Shown here one piece after another: positions 11,046 to 21,570 of a DNA stretch of 64,000 bases. This stretch comes from Tethya wilhelma (Eukaryota; Porifera; Demospongiae; Tethyida; Tethyidae). Position numbers and translations under genes: made by a program. Each line of letters begins with the position of its first letter. Position 1 is the stretch's first letter. The stretch lies in assembly GCA_964030475.1 (NCBI GenBank), contig CAXIPT010000004.1:6628891-6692890 (forward strand), written 5' to 3'. The notes below the pieces were generated by a model, which saw only the letters and a list, made by a program, of their open reading frames with translations, was not told the origin of the DNA and did no database searches.

Positions 11046-11320
11046 TGCGAATGTTNCAATGCCCATGGAATGGCTGGTGGCAAGACAAGAGTATAGCAGT
11101 GAAAGATTTGCTTCCGATTATCCTGGCGGTTATGATGTGGGGGAAATGGTGGTACGGTTGTCAAGTTCTGGTGCAGTGTAACAACATGGCAGTGGTACAC
11201 ATCTTGGCGGCGAACACCAGTAAAGATAACACCATTATTCATCTCCTGAGAAGTCTCCACTTCATCTGTGCATATTATAACATTAATCTAAGAGCTAGCC
11301 ACATAGCGGGCTCTATTAAT
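11046..11320 (+). pseudogene. DIRS-like RNase H fragment
   Basis: The translation contains AVKDLLPIILAVMMWG, QVLVQCNNMAVVHIL and RASHIAGSIN, the pattern of the RNase H domain of tyrosine-recombinase (DIRS-like) retroelements. It starts beside the single n at 11056 and is cut at about 11320, where sequence of the opposite orientation begins. Only this domain is preserved. Confidence 0.7.
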
Positions 11321-11667
11321 GTATTGCTGAGAGGTAGATGAAGGAGCCAGCCGCTGGGAAAGATCTGCGGTAAAAAAATTAGTTGTTGCTCTGAGGCTGG
11401 AAGTGGTTGTAGGCCAAACTTGGTACAGAAAGACAGGTACTGGGACTGAATAGCTTCTTCAGGTGTTGTCTGAGATGCTCTCCTTAATGAGTAGGTGAGC
11501 GACTCCCTCCAAACGTTGGAGAGCCAGTCTGGTTGAGAGACCACTAGAACTTGCCAAAGAACTGCTGGAATCAGAGTAGGTTGGAGAGCCAGTCTGGTTG
11601 AGAGACCACTAGAACTTGCCAAAGAACTGCTGGAATCAGAGTAGGTTTCGCTTCCGCGACTCGTCAA
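11320..11667 (-). pseudogene. DIRS-like tyrosine recombinase fragment
   Basis: On the minus strand the frame contains LSNVWRESLTYSLRRAS followed by YLSFCTKFGLQPLPASEQQL, the N-terminal helical region typical of DIRS tyrosine recombinases. The reading frame shifts near 11385. A 65-bp segment inside it is duplicated in tandem. Its orientation is opposite to the abutting RNase H fragment, so the two are not a simple remnant of one element. Confidence 0.65.
11516..11645 (+). repeat. Perfect 65-bp tandem duplication
   Basis: The unit 11516-11580, beginning TTGGAGAGCCAGTCTGGTTG, is repeated immediately at 11581-11645 with no difference that I can see. It duplicates part of the recombinase fragment. 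Either a recent duplication or an assembly artefact could explain it. Confidence 0.9.
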
Positions 11668-11682
11668 AACACCTGCAACAAA

Positions 11683-11833
11683 TTTCGAGATGAGAAAGAG
11701 CTAAATAGTAGCTTGAGAAGCCTTTTAGTGTCAAGCGCTCAGTTTTTGCAGAGTTATTCGTGTGAATATTTGTATTGTGCTAATGGGCCATCCATGCCAT
11801 TCCTATGTACCCAGTACTACCGTACTGGGAATA
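11683..11833 (+). mobile_element. Element A, hairpin-end fragment
   Basis: This covers the end of element A from GAGAAAGAGCTAAATAGTAG through GCGCTCAGTTTTTGCAGAG to the terminal palindrome CCCAGTACTACCGTACTGGG. The AGA microsatellite and the other end are missing. Confidence 0.85.
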
Positions 11834-12317
11834 CTATTGATCTAGTAGCCGATTACGTCACACTACATGTGTACATCTATGTATATATACACAATGGCCA
11901 ATTACTGTCAAGTTCAACCATTGAACCATGTCAGCTAGGACACAGATGTGGATGGGATTGTTTTGTTCATCCCTGAAGAGAAGTTTGAGTGTTATGATGA
12001 TTTGAAGAAAAATAAGAGTTACTGATGATGAAAGTTCCCACAATATGCAACTGACTCCAGAACACCTGAAACTGGAATGCTCCCATAGGGGCATAGCCAG
12101 GATTTTAGAAAAGAAAGAGTAATGAAAATGTTATGTGCAATGTGTGGCGAAAATTTTGAGTTACGATTTATTTGGCCATTCCTATGTGGTCAGATTGAGT
12201 GAAAGCTCATTCCTGTGTCCACTATGTCATTGACAGAAATGAACTCATCACTCTATCTGACCATCATTCCTATCTTGCTTGTTTCCTTTTTACAATTTTA
12301 ACATTCCTATGTTTTCA
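11834..12317. other. No gene; small hAT-end remnant
   Basis: Sequence near 12083-12112 (GGGGCATAGCCAGGATTTTA) matches the right end of the miniature hAT element at 34601-34931. The rest holds short frames without domains. Confidence 0.4.
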
Positions 12318-12585
12318 CAAGTAAAAAAAACATTGGAAATGTAATTAGACACAGGAATGGCCAAATCGTAAAAAGAAGGCAAACAAGATGGAATGGCTGT
12401 TTGAGTGTGTGCAGAATTCTTCCTGTGTGGGCTGCATGTAGTACTCTCTTCCCATGTTGAGTCCCTCATGTTGCCCATAGGAATAATTCTTTACACACTC
12501 TGCCAGCCATTCCATCTTGTTTGCCTTCTTTTTACGATTTGGCCATTCCTGTGTCTAATTACATTTCCAATGTTTTTTTTACTTG
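12318..12585. mobile_element. Foldback element F, copy 1
   Basis: The two arms of about 85 bp are inverted copies. The left arm begins CAAGTAAAAAAAACATTGG and passes AATGGCCAAATCGTAAAAAG and CAAGATGGAATGGCTG, and the right arm is its reverse complement. The central loop carries a second shorter inversion. Copies lie at 14636-14903 and 21571-21830. It has no coding capacity. Confidence 0.88.
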
Positions 12586-12675
12586 TTTGTTCTCATTTTT
12601 TCATAATTCTATGAATCACATTTGAGCTCGAGTTTGTGTGTATATATGCGGTAGTTACTTGTACTCTATATATCN

Positions 12676-12780
12676 TGGGCTCATTAGAAAGAGAAAGAGC
12701 TAAATAGTAGCTTAAGAAGCCTTTTAGTGCTAAGCGCTCAGCTTTTGCAGTTATTAGCGTGAATATTTGTATTGCACTAA
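12676..12780 (+). mobile_element. Element A, internal fragment
   Basis: Sequence from GGGCTCATTAGAAAGAG to TTTGTATTGCACTAATG matches the middle of element A. It begins directly after the single n at 12675 and lacks both ends. The sequence before the n matches the flank of the inverted repeat at 15528. Confidence 0.8.
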
Positions 12781-13460
12781 TGATAAACAATTTCAAACTC
12801 TGATGTCAGATGTAAGCTAGCTATGACAATACATATAGGCACACCGTACATGTAGTTATTTTGCAGTACTGTATGATTGATATGTAACTTGAACAGTATC
12901 CACATTTGTCTTCTGACTAACTGCTTACGTCCGATGCATTCACTGATACGGTTACCTGCCAAGAGGAACCAAAAATAATGTAGGCTGACTATTGCCAATT
13001 AGCCCTCTTGACATTAATTTGCACTCTATCGTATAATCACCCAATTCATTGCTGATTTGTGACCTGTCAAGGGAAAACGTGCTGGTTAGGAAAGTCTGCA
13101 AATTTTGAGTTAGCTATTCCAGGTATATCTAGCAAGCACATATTAAAATTTGATGCGCATAGCTCAAGTAGTTTTCCAGATACAGCTCTTTCAAGCCGCC
13201 CTGCCTCAACTTGTGGCTTCGTAGAAAAACGGTTGTAAAGTTGTTGCTAGGTAAACTATGGGCGGTCCGCATACTCCCCATATCATAATAAGACCATGTA
13301 CAATACATGCTGAATATTACCACAGCCAGCCATGTGGGAGCTAAAATTATTTAGTCAGAAGCGAGTAACTAGGAAAGAAGACCCAGGAGACTATGGCACA
13401 CCAAGTGTAACAAAACTATTTACGCGCTTAAACTGCGTAATCTGCTTGTGCATGCTGCAA
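12781..13460. other. No recognised gene
   Basis: Short frames on both strands have no domain. Sequence near 13090-13160 weakly resembles the interior of element B (GCAAATTTTGAGTTAGCTAT). Confidence 0.4.
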
Positions 13461-13461
13461 T

Positions 13462-13650
13462 AATACGACATAGCAAACGGATATTTACAACATAGCAAAC
13501 ATGGCGTAATTTTACATAGCAAACGGATGCTGTAATTTTTACGATATAGCAAACATGGCGTAATTTTTACGATATAGCAAACATGGCGTAATTTTAATAA
13601 CATGGCAATAATAATTACGACATAGCAACATGGCGTAATATTACGACTGG
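13462..13650 (+). repeat. Imperfect short tandem repeat
   Basis: About six units of roughly 28-35 bp carry the core CATAGCAAACATGGCGTAATT, some with CGGATG in place of CATGG, separated by variable TTTACGAT spacers. The open frame reported across it on the minus strand is a translation of the repeat. Confidence 0.7.
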
Positions 13651-13791
13651 CAAACGTACGCTTCACTATATACCTAGTACCTAGTCTAGTCCTAGACCCC
13701 ACCCAGCGAAAAATGGGCGGAAAAAGCGAAGTCTAAGGACTAGACTAATATACACTTAGCTATAGCTATTGTGCCCTCTCATACTGATAGT

Positions 13792-14654
13792 AATTCCCAG
13801 TACGGTAGTACTGGGTACATAGGAATGGCACGGATGCCCCATTAGCGCAATACAAATATTCACGTGAATAACTTTGCAAAAACTGAGCTCTTGCCACTAA
13901 AAGGCTTCTCAAGCTACTATTTAGCTCATTCTCTTTCCAACAAGCCCAAAAACATGGCCTAAAACCATCGCTAAAGTACCAAACTAAAATATGCCAAACC
14001 TCCAATTTTCTCCACCTTCTTCTTCTTCTTCTTCTTCTATCATGGCTCAACTTTTCTCAAAGACTGTTCACTTTCAGAAGCTGACTCTTGAACGAATAAA
14101 CTTGGTATCTTTGTCTTCACGTGCTTTTGGTATCGTTTTTCTGTGTCTCTTGTTAGGTGGTTAGATACACGGCGAAAAGCGCCTTCTCCGTATGGCAGCC
14201 ATTCATTTCTACACTCATGCATAATTCATTAGCTACTTGAACATTTCAAAGTGACGACCCTTTTCCAGATATAAGTGTGCGTTATTTAGAATCTGAATAT
14301 TCGCTGCCTGCCTGCTTGCTTACCTGAAGATTTCTGGTTGTGCTGAGCTCTCTGTAATCTTCCAGTCTTCAATATTTAGGAGGTGAATAGGCTACTTTAA
14401 TGTTACACTTATTATGTTGTTGTAATTATAAGAAGATGAGTAAAGCTAGTAAATTTTGTTGGATACACTCCAGCCTCCAGTGCTGAGGTGCTTCACTTTA
14501 CTGATAGCATACCAGTAGATTATACAAGCTATAATATTCATGTTGATATATATAGAGTACAAGTAACTACCGCATATATACACACAAACTCAAGCTCAAA
14601 TGTGATTCATAGAATTATGAAAAAATGAGAACAAACAAGTAAAAAAAACATTGG
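13792..14654 (-). repeat. Left arm of large inverted repeat
   Basis: This 863-bp arm is nearly the exact reverse complement of 15528-16385. It contains a whole element A (hairpin, TTC microsatellite, and the extension to the CTCATGCATAATTC region) plus 430 bp of unrelated flank. The spacer between the arms contains foldback element F, another element A copy and the N gap. Confidence 0.85.
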
Positions 14655-14903
14655 AAATGTAATTAGACATAGGAATGGCCAAATCGTAAAAAGAAGGCAA
14701 ACAAGATGGAATGGCTGGCAGAGTGTGTAAAGAATTATTCCTATGGGCAACACGAGGGACTCAACATGGGAAGAGAGTACTACATGCAGCCCACACAGGA
14801 AGAATTCTGCACACACTCAAACAGCCATTCCATCTTGTTTGCCTTCTTTTTACGATTTGGCCATTCCTATGTCTAATTACATTTCCAATGTTTTTTTTAC
14901 TTG
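14636..14903. mobile_element. Foldback element F, copy 2
   Basis: The arms match those of the copy at 12318-12585. The loop reads in the opposite orientation to copy 1. It straddles the inner end of the left inverted-repeat arm. Confidence 0.88.
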
Positions 14904-14981
14904 TTTGTTCTCATTTTTTCATAATTCTAATAACTAACAGTAATCAATATTATTATTAAAATTAATTATGATTAAATTTCT

Positions 14982-15442
14982 ATTCCCAGTACGGTAGTAC
15001 TGGGTACACAGGAATGGCACGGATGGCCCATTAGCGCAATACAAATATTCACGCGAATAACTCTGCAAAAACTGAGCGCTTGGCACTAAAAGGCTTCTTA
15101 AGCTACTATTTAGCTTTTTCTCTTTCTAATGAGCCCAAAAACATGGCCTAAAACCATCGCTAAAGTAACAAACACACATATGCCAAACCTCCAATTTTCT
15201 CCATCTTCTTCTTATTCTTCTTCTTATTCTTCTTCTTATTCTTCTTCTTCTTCTTCTTCTTCTATCTTGGCTCAACTTTTCTCAGAGACTGTTCACTTTT
15301 AGAAGCTGGTTCTTGAACGAATGAACTTGGTTTCTTCCGGGACAGTCGCTTTTGCCATCGGTTTTTAGCGCCTCTCATTGAGTAGCTAGATACAGGGCGA
15401 AAAGCGCCTCCTCCATATGGCCGCCATTAATTTCTACACTCA
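14982..15442 (-). mobile_element. Element A copy, running into N gap
   Basis: It begins with the terminal palindrome (CCCAGTACGGTAGTACTGGG), passes the CACGCGAATAACTCTGC, CTCTTTCTAATGAGCCC and CTCCAATTTTCTCCATC blocks, and has an expanded TTCTTATTC microsatellite at 15205-15265. It continues to TTTCTACACTCA, where the N gap begins. It is distinct from the arm copies, with several substitutions. Confidence 0.85.
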
Positions 15443-15527
15443 NNNNNNNNNNNNNNNNNNNNNNNNNNNNNNNNNNNNNNNNNNNNNNNNNNNNNNNNNN
15501 NNNNNNNNNNNNNNNNNNNNNNNNNNN
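15443..15527. other. Assembly gap of 85 N
   Basis: All bases are N. The gap sits in the spacer of the large inverted repeat, between element A and a flank of element F, so the true spacer length is unknown. Confidence 0.99.
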
Positions 15528-16385
15528 AATGTTTTTTTTACTTGTTTGTTCTCATTTTTTCATAATTCTATGAATCACATTTGAGCTCGAGTTTGTGTGT
15601 ATATATGCGGTAGTTACTTGTACTCTATATATCAACATGAATATTATAGCTTGTATAATCTACTGGTATGCTATCAGTAAAGTGAAGCACCTCAGCACTG
15701 GAGGCTGGAGTGTATCCAACAAAATTTACTAGCTTTACTCATCTTCTTATAATGATAACAACATAATAAGTGTAACATTAAAGTAGCCTATTCACCTCTT
15801 AAATATTGGAGACTGGAAGATTACAGAGAGCTCAGCACAACCAGAAATCTTCAGGTAAAGCAAGCAGGCAGGCAGCGAATATTCAGATTCTAAATAACGC
15901 ACACTTATATCTGGAAAAGGGTCGTCACTTTGAAATGTTCAAGTAGCTAATGAATTATGCATGAGTGTAGAAATGAATGGCTGCCATACGGAGAAGGCGC
16001 TTTTCGCCGTGTATCTAGCCACCTAACGAGAGACACAGAAAAACGATACCAAAAGCACGTGAAGACAAAGATACCAAGTTTATTCGTTCAAGAGTCAGCT
16101 TCTGAAAGTGAACAGTCTTTGAGAAAAGTTGAGCCATGATAGAAGAAGAAGAAGAAGAAGATGGAGATATTTGGAGGTTTGGCATATTTTAGTTTGGTAC
16201 TTTAGCGATGGTTTTAGGCCATGTTTTTGGGCTTGTTGGAAAGAGAATGAGCTAAATAGTAGCTTGAGAAGCCTTTTAGTGGCAAGAGCTCAGTTTTTGC
16301 AGAGTTATTCGCGTGAATATTTGTATTGCGCTAATAGGCCATCCGTGCCATTCCTATGTACCCAGTACTACCATACTGGGAATTA
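15528..16385 (+). repeat. Right arm of large inverted repeat
   Basis: This is the near-identical reverse complement of 13792-14654. It ends in the element A palindrome, with one change in the loop (TACC to TACC/A in CCAGTACTACCATACTGG). The ORFs at 15957-16139 and 16129-16449 are translations of this repeat and its AGA microsatellite. Confidence 0.85.
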
Positions 16386-16701
16386 CATTTTTAATTTTTT
16401 TTTCACTTGTGTATTTTTGAATATAGCCCCGTCCACAAATATTACCTAACCTTTATTATCGAAATTTATTTCAAACACCAATGAACACTAAGTTTGGGAT
16501 GACGTTTAAATTAGGGGCTAACTTTTGGTCACAATTGAGCCAGCCTTAACTATTCTGAGAATACACAGGGCTAACAAATGTACTACAATGCTAATGGCAT
16601 GAGATTTGGCACAAATGGGTCTGATCTCTTTAGTAAGGAAATTAATTGCATTTTTTTTAGATTTAGGTACAGCCCTCTTCCGAAGTTCTTTGAGAAATCA
16701 T

Positions 16702-17771
16702 TATATGTGACCAAATTTGCGAAAACCGACCAGGTAGTACTTTCCGCGAATTTTGAGTTAGCAATTGCAAAGTAATCTACGTCATTGCAGCTAGCTATAT
16801 TCCAAATTTGAAGCGGCTAGGCGCTATAGTTTTGGAGATATGAGCTCAAATATACCGACCGTTCATTCCAATTTTACTCGCTAAAAACGTGAGCGAATAC
16901 GTTGCTAAGTGCGAGTACACGAACTCCGTATACTATCCGTGTTACAAACAATTTATGTTTGTGGTACAATTTTCATGTAGTTTCAGAATATGCATGAAGT
17001 AAGTCGAAGCGCTAGTTAAAACTTACTTTTGGGGCTTTTTCAAAGACACAGAAGACCAGAGAGCCTTCCAGGAGGACTCACCAACGAGGTAAGTAAGTCT
17101 ACTAAGTAGAATAATGTAGCGGGTGGGCTGTAACTAGAGTAACTAGGCTATAAATGGCGCAGAAATAAGCGCCCAATAGTAAATGCATGTATGTATACCT
17201 ATTCTAACAGTAGAAAATAGTTTAGCTAATACTTACTACCCATTTGAATCATAAGCGCTTAGCTTCTATCTCCCACAAATTTCATTGTAAACCTGTAATA
17301 CTCAATGCACACAACATTCATACATTTTTATGCAGATAGCATAGCCCAGTGATTCTGCAACACTGTAGGCCGTCTTCTGATGATCTTTGAGAGATTTCTT
17401 TCTGCTAGAAGTGTAGAATTCACTGTTTTTTGTTTGAAATTAAATATGGATTATTATAATGAGATGCACAAGCAGCAGCTGCATCGTGTACTTATCAGAA
17501 TTATTAATCAATGAACATGGCAACATATCCCGTGTACTAACGGGAGAGAAGCTAGCCATGGCTGACATAGCTGCATTCAAGCGCTCATATCTCAGCAATT
17601 GAAGCAGCCCCACCCGTAAAATCTCGTCTGCAGCTCGCCAAGGTATGCCCCTCCCCTCTCGTGCAAAAAAATCAATTTCGCGCGCGCGTCGCGAATTACG
17701 CTAAAACCGCCGATTACTACAAACAAAGTTTGGTACTACCTGGTCAGTTTTCCAAAATTCGGTCACATATA
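16702..17771. mobile_element. Element B, full copy with inverted ends
   Basis: The left end begins TATATGTGACCAAATTTG and continues to CCGACCAGGTAGTAC. The right end is its imperfect inverse, ending GGTCACATATA. The interior 16720-17190 matches, inverted, the element at 41690-42430, including GTAATCTACGTCATTGCAG and ATATGAGCTCAAATATAC. No coding capacity is evident; the 92-codon frame at 17661 is chance. Confidence 0.7.
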
Positions 17772-18221
17772 CTTATGGCACTCACAAAAAAGGTCAACAT
17801 TGCTAAATTGTTATGCGGTGATTTTATCTCCTTACACATTGTCTTCTGTGTTGAAACAACTCTCTCTTTGCTGCGAAGTTGGAATTATTCAGGAATCAGA
17901 TGCAGAGGGAATTCTCCAAGCCACAGCAGAAAGTTGTAGTTGCAAGTTTCTAACCAGCACACACTTACCTCGTTGGGGCAAGCATGAGCGAGCCTCACAG
18001 TAGTGCACACCGTGAACGAGGAATTTGTCTGAATATATATATATAAATATATATATATAGTTATATAATCGTCCGACCAACCACTTTCCGTATCTATATT
18101 TGAATTCTTACAAATCAACCGTATGCAATGCCATGCCACGTGTCTATGAAAAATTGAAATGCCCTGAAAATGTATTAAAGCACTCAGTGCCTCGCACTGA
18201 GAACGACTGGCACAGGCAACT
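17772..18221. other. No gene; AT microsatellite
   Basis: A TA-rich run lies at about 18030-18066. No domain or splice border was seen in the short frames on either strand. Confidence 0.5.
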
Positions 18222-18250
18222 GAAGTACTTCAGTACGGTAGTATTGGGTA
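18222..18250 (-). mobile_element. Element A hairpin end, left piece of split copy
   Basis: The sequence CTTCAGTACGGTAGTATTGG is the slightly altered hairpin end of element A. It stops at TA 18249-18250, where the Tc1/mariner element is inserted, and resumes at 20779 with TACACAGGAATGG. Confidence 0.8.
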
Positions 18251-18397
18251 CAGTCGAATTCAGCTGCGTTTGAACATTGCGCGCGCGCGTACGCGTTGCG
18301 TCATTGTGTGCACAAACATGACATTGCGTATGTATGTACTAAGCTATAAGGTGAACTTCGTACTTCAGCGGGAAGTTCAAATCCAACTTACTTGATC

Positions 18398-19377
18398 ATG
18401 TCTTGTGAACCAAGCAGAAAGCTGCCTATTCCATAGACCTAAGAAACAGAATGATTTGGCAACGGTTTGGAATGGGTAGGCAGTTTAGAACCATTGCCAA
18501 GAACCTCAGTGTTTCAGTTGGAACGGTGCACAACACTTGTAAGAAGTTTGAGGAAACCGGATCCTTGGTGGTAGACAAAGTCGATAGAGTTCACACCAGG
18601 TTACTCTCTCCACATAATGAACAGGTCATTATTGGATTACTATTGGAGAGTCCTGCTCTTTATTTAGGTGAAGTATGCAAGCAAGTTGAGCATATAACTG
18701 GCATCAAGGTTTCCGCAGCCACAATCTGTCGTATTATTCAACGATATGGTTTCACACGTAAGAAGATTCAACAGATAGCACTACAGAGATGTAGCGAATA
18801 CAGAGGAGATTTTATGGCTGAGATGCAGTTCTTCAGTATTGATAAAATAGTGTGGTTGGATGAGACAGGTTGTGACCGTAGAGATCACATAAGGAAGTGT
18901 GGCTATGCTCTGAATGGTCACAGACCTGTGTGCAAACGTATACTACATAGAGGTCAGAGAATTTCAGCCATAGCTGCCATGTGCTTGGAAGGAGTTATAG
19001 CATTGGAGATGAGAAGAGGCACCTATAATGGTGATAGAATGCTAGAGTTTATCACAGGCACCCTAATCCCAGAAATGCAGCAATTTGATGGGAGCAATTC
19101 AAGGAGTGTCTTGGTGATGGACAATTGTTCCATTCATCACGTTGCCCCTGTGAAAGACTTGCTTCAGTCAGCAGGTATTGTCACTATGTTTCTTCCACCT
19201 TACAGCCCTGACTTGAATCCTGTGGAAGAGTTATTTAGTTATGTCAAGTACTATCTAAGGGAACATGACGAACTTCTACAGGCAGTCAGTGATCCCAAAC
19301 CAATCATTGAGGCAGCATTTCAGTCTGTTACTGGACAGGATTGCCTAGGATGGATTCAACACAGTGGGTATGTCTAA
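18398..19377 (+). CDS. Tc1/mariner transposase, DD34E
   Basis: The open frame 18451-19377 encodes 308 residues. An N-terminal helix-turn-helix region (FRTIAKNLSVSVGTV) is followed by the DDE catalytic core. The first Asp is in VWLDETG, the second in VMDNCSIHH, and the Glu in SPDLNPVEELF, with exactly 34 residues between the second Asp and the Glu. The enzyme would cut and paste the element at TA sites. Sequence homologous to the usual N-terminus continues upstream of the first in-frame Met (YSIDLRN precedes it), while a better start ATG lies at 18398 in another frame. This points to a one-base loss at about 18425-18427. The catalytic core itself is intact. Confidence 0.92.
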
Positions 19378-19492
19378 TAAACACTGCAAAATCATATTCA
19401 TGCAGCCATTTACACAAGGAATACATAAGTATGATAATCATGCATGCTTACATCATCTGTCATTGATTTGTACTCAAAAGTATGTATACACA

Positions 19493-20600
19493 CTACAAAT
19501 TTTTTATGTCTGAGAGAATCTTTGTTTTGAGATCTTCATATTCATCTTGTTGTACAACTCCACACTCACTAAGCTTATGCCACTTGGCTAATTGATCCAG
19601 GAGCTCACTTCTTATCGACACTTTCCTAGATGGGGAGTTGGAGCTAAGGGAAACCGAGGGCCTCTGAGTGAGCTACTCTGCTCTTGGTGATGCTTTCGTA
19701 CACGTCCTCGCCAAAAAGGCTTATCAGGAGGGTCATCAGTTGACTCATGATTCCCTAAACGGATCATCTGAGCCCACATACGTAGCTGCTCTAGAGTATA
19801 CTTGTTTCCATGCTTCTTTCTGAGTTCTTCATACTTCTCATCAACTATAGAAAGGGATTTTTTATGTTGCTCATAACTAGATCCCCCCTTTTTGTCAACA
19901 GATGAACTTGTATTGGATTGTTGGTAGCTTGAGTAGGCCCATAAAACAATTCTGTTTTTCCCTACATGCTTACTGTACATCACTTCAACATCAGCATCAG
20001 CACTGAGCCATTGCTTTCGCCCTTTGAGTCCATGCCCAGGCTCTATATAGCCCACATCAACCTCAGCAAAATTAGGATTCTCACCAGCAATTTCAACTTC
20101 GGGCAACTTGGAAGAGAGAAAAGCTCTTAAGTCTATCAGCCTCTTGAAACGCTTTGAGTTGCCCACTCGTAACGGTTTGAACTCACTCATCTTTCTGCGG
20201 TTGATTAGCTTCAGATAATACTCCAGGTCACTATCAGATTCTTCATCTTCATCAAGAATGACATCATCTTGATAGCAAGCATCTTCTTGATCTTCATCTG
20301 GCAGGATCTATAGAAGACATCATAAAGTTTCCAAATAAAGCACACTCTACCAGCTATACACTTACACACTGGTAAATCACACCTAGAGCTAATTCTATAA
20401 TCTAAATAGGTTACAATCAGTTTCCCTGCATGCACTACAAGTAGCTCACTTACAACAACTTCTTCATCATGGCTATCAATTGAAGCTGTCTGACCACTTG
20501 CTACCACAGATACATCTCTGCCTTCGGCCAGAGAACTACCAACTCTAACATGGGTAGCCTCAGAACTCTCTTTGTGGCTATAAGCAGACCACAGTTCCAT
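19493..20600 (-). CDS. Accessory gene of the Tc1/mariner element
   Basis: Two exons are clear. Exon 1 is 20454-20600, 49 codons from ATG at 20600, with donor GTT before GTAAGT. Exon 2 starts at 20307 after a TATAG acceptor, and the intron is phase 0. The joined frame gives about 280 residues to a stop at 19612. The N-terminal part is acidic (DEDEESDSD), the middle is basic and unrecognised, and a motif LRMWAQMIRLG is followed by PPDKPFW. In the next frame downstream lies a helical segment ending at a stop at 19495-19493, with LLDQLAKWHKL and EYEDLKTKIL, resembling a SHOCT-type tail. A one-base loss near 19665-19675 probably separates it from the main frame. No known function is recognised; it could bind DNA or modulate the transposase. 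Confidence 0.75.
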
Positions 20601-20778
20601 TTTCTCCGAATCACAGCTCACTTTATATATAATAAGCGTAGCTACCACCAAAAAAAACTACACATGGTCTGGCATGGCGCCAACTGAATGGGGTCATAGA
20701 TCATGACTTAACGTTACGCAGCAATGACGCACGCGTGCGCGCAACAACGCAATGTTCAAACGCAGCTGAAATCGACTG

Positions 20779-21240
20779 TACACAGGAATGGCACGGATGG
20801 TCCATTAGCGCAATACAAATATTCACGTGAATAACTGCAAAAACTGAGCGCTTAGCACTAAAAGGCTTCTAAAGCTACTATTTAGCTCTTTCTCTTTCTA
20901 ATGAACCCAAAAACATAGCCTAAAACCATCGCTAAAGTAACAAACACAAACATGCCAAACCTCCAATTTTCTCCATCTTCTTCTTATTCTTCTTCTTCTA
21001 TCTTGGCTCAACTTTTCTCAGAGACTATTCACTTTCAGAAGCTGATTCTTGAACGAACGAACTTGGTTTTTTCCGGGACAGTCGCTTTGCCATCGGTTTT
21101 TAGCGCCTTTAATTGAGTAGCTAGATAGATACAAGGCGAAAAGCGCCTCCTCCATATGGCCGCCATTAATTTCTACACTCATGCATAATTCATTAGCTTC
21201 TAGAAAATTCGAATTGATGACCCTTTTCACACACAAAAGT
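20779..21240 (-). mobile_element. Element A, right piece of split copy
   Basis: This continues the copy begun at 18222. It runs from TACACAGGAATGGCACGG through the TTC microsatellite and the GGCGAAAAGCGCC palindromic block to CTCATGCATAATTC and ACCCTTTTCACACAC. It shows that element A extends at least 460 bp beyond the hairpin. Confidence 0.88.
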
Positions 21241-21570
21241 GTGCGTTATTTGGAATTAAATGCACTGAAGTTGCCTGGAACTATTTTGTGATACCTGGTT
21301 GCTCTTCTTAAGAGATGAATCAAGACTTTGGTTATCATAACATATAGAAAGGCAAGTAAATCTTATGATACAGCTCCTGCCTCCAAATGACTGAGATGTG
21401 TGTTTCACTTCAGTATCAAGCAGGGTACACAACTTCATACCACTGAGCTCATGCAGCACTGAGCCCACCACTGGCTCAGTGAGTCTGGTTTGCCAGACTA
21501 CTAGCTCAGTAGCTAGCTACTCACACCAACTCAAATGTAATTTGTAAAATTATGGAAAAATGAAAACTAA

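Larger units (their letters stand above)
18251..20778. mobile_element. Complete Tc1/mariner element with two genes
   Basis: The termini are 31-bp inverted repeats differing by one base, starting CAGTCGA(A/T)TTCAGCTG. They are flanked by the TA target duplication at 18249-18250 and 20779-20780. The insertion splits a copy of element A, whose uninterrupted sequence is known from other copies, so the boundaries are certain to the base. Inside are a plus-strand DD34E transposase (18451-19377) and a minus-strand, intron-containing second gene (19493-20600). The two converge tail to tail with about 115 bases between them. A second gene is unusual, because most elements of this superfamily carry only a transposase. 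Confidence 0.95.

Noticed and set aside
15957..16449. ORFs with Arg runs over element A (also at 2983-3234 and 13766-14050)
   Set aside because: They are translations of the AGA microsatellite and flanking repeat, occur in every copy of the repeat, and carry no domain.
17661..18003. Pair of overlapping plus ORFs
   Set aside because: They partly cover the end of element B and an AT-rich region, and have no splice borders or family resemblance.
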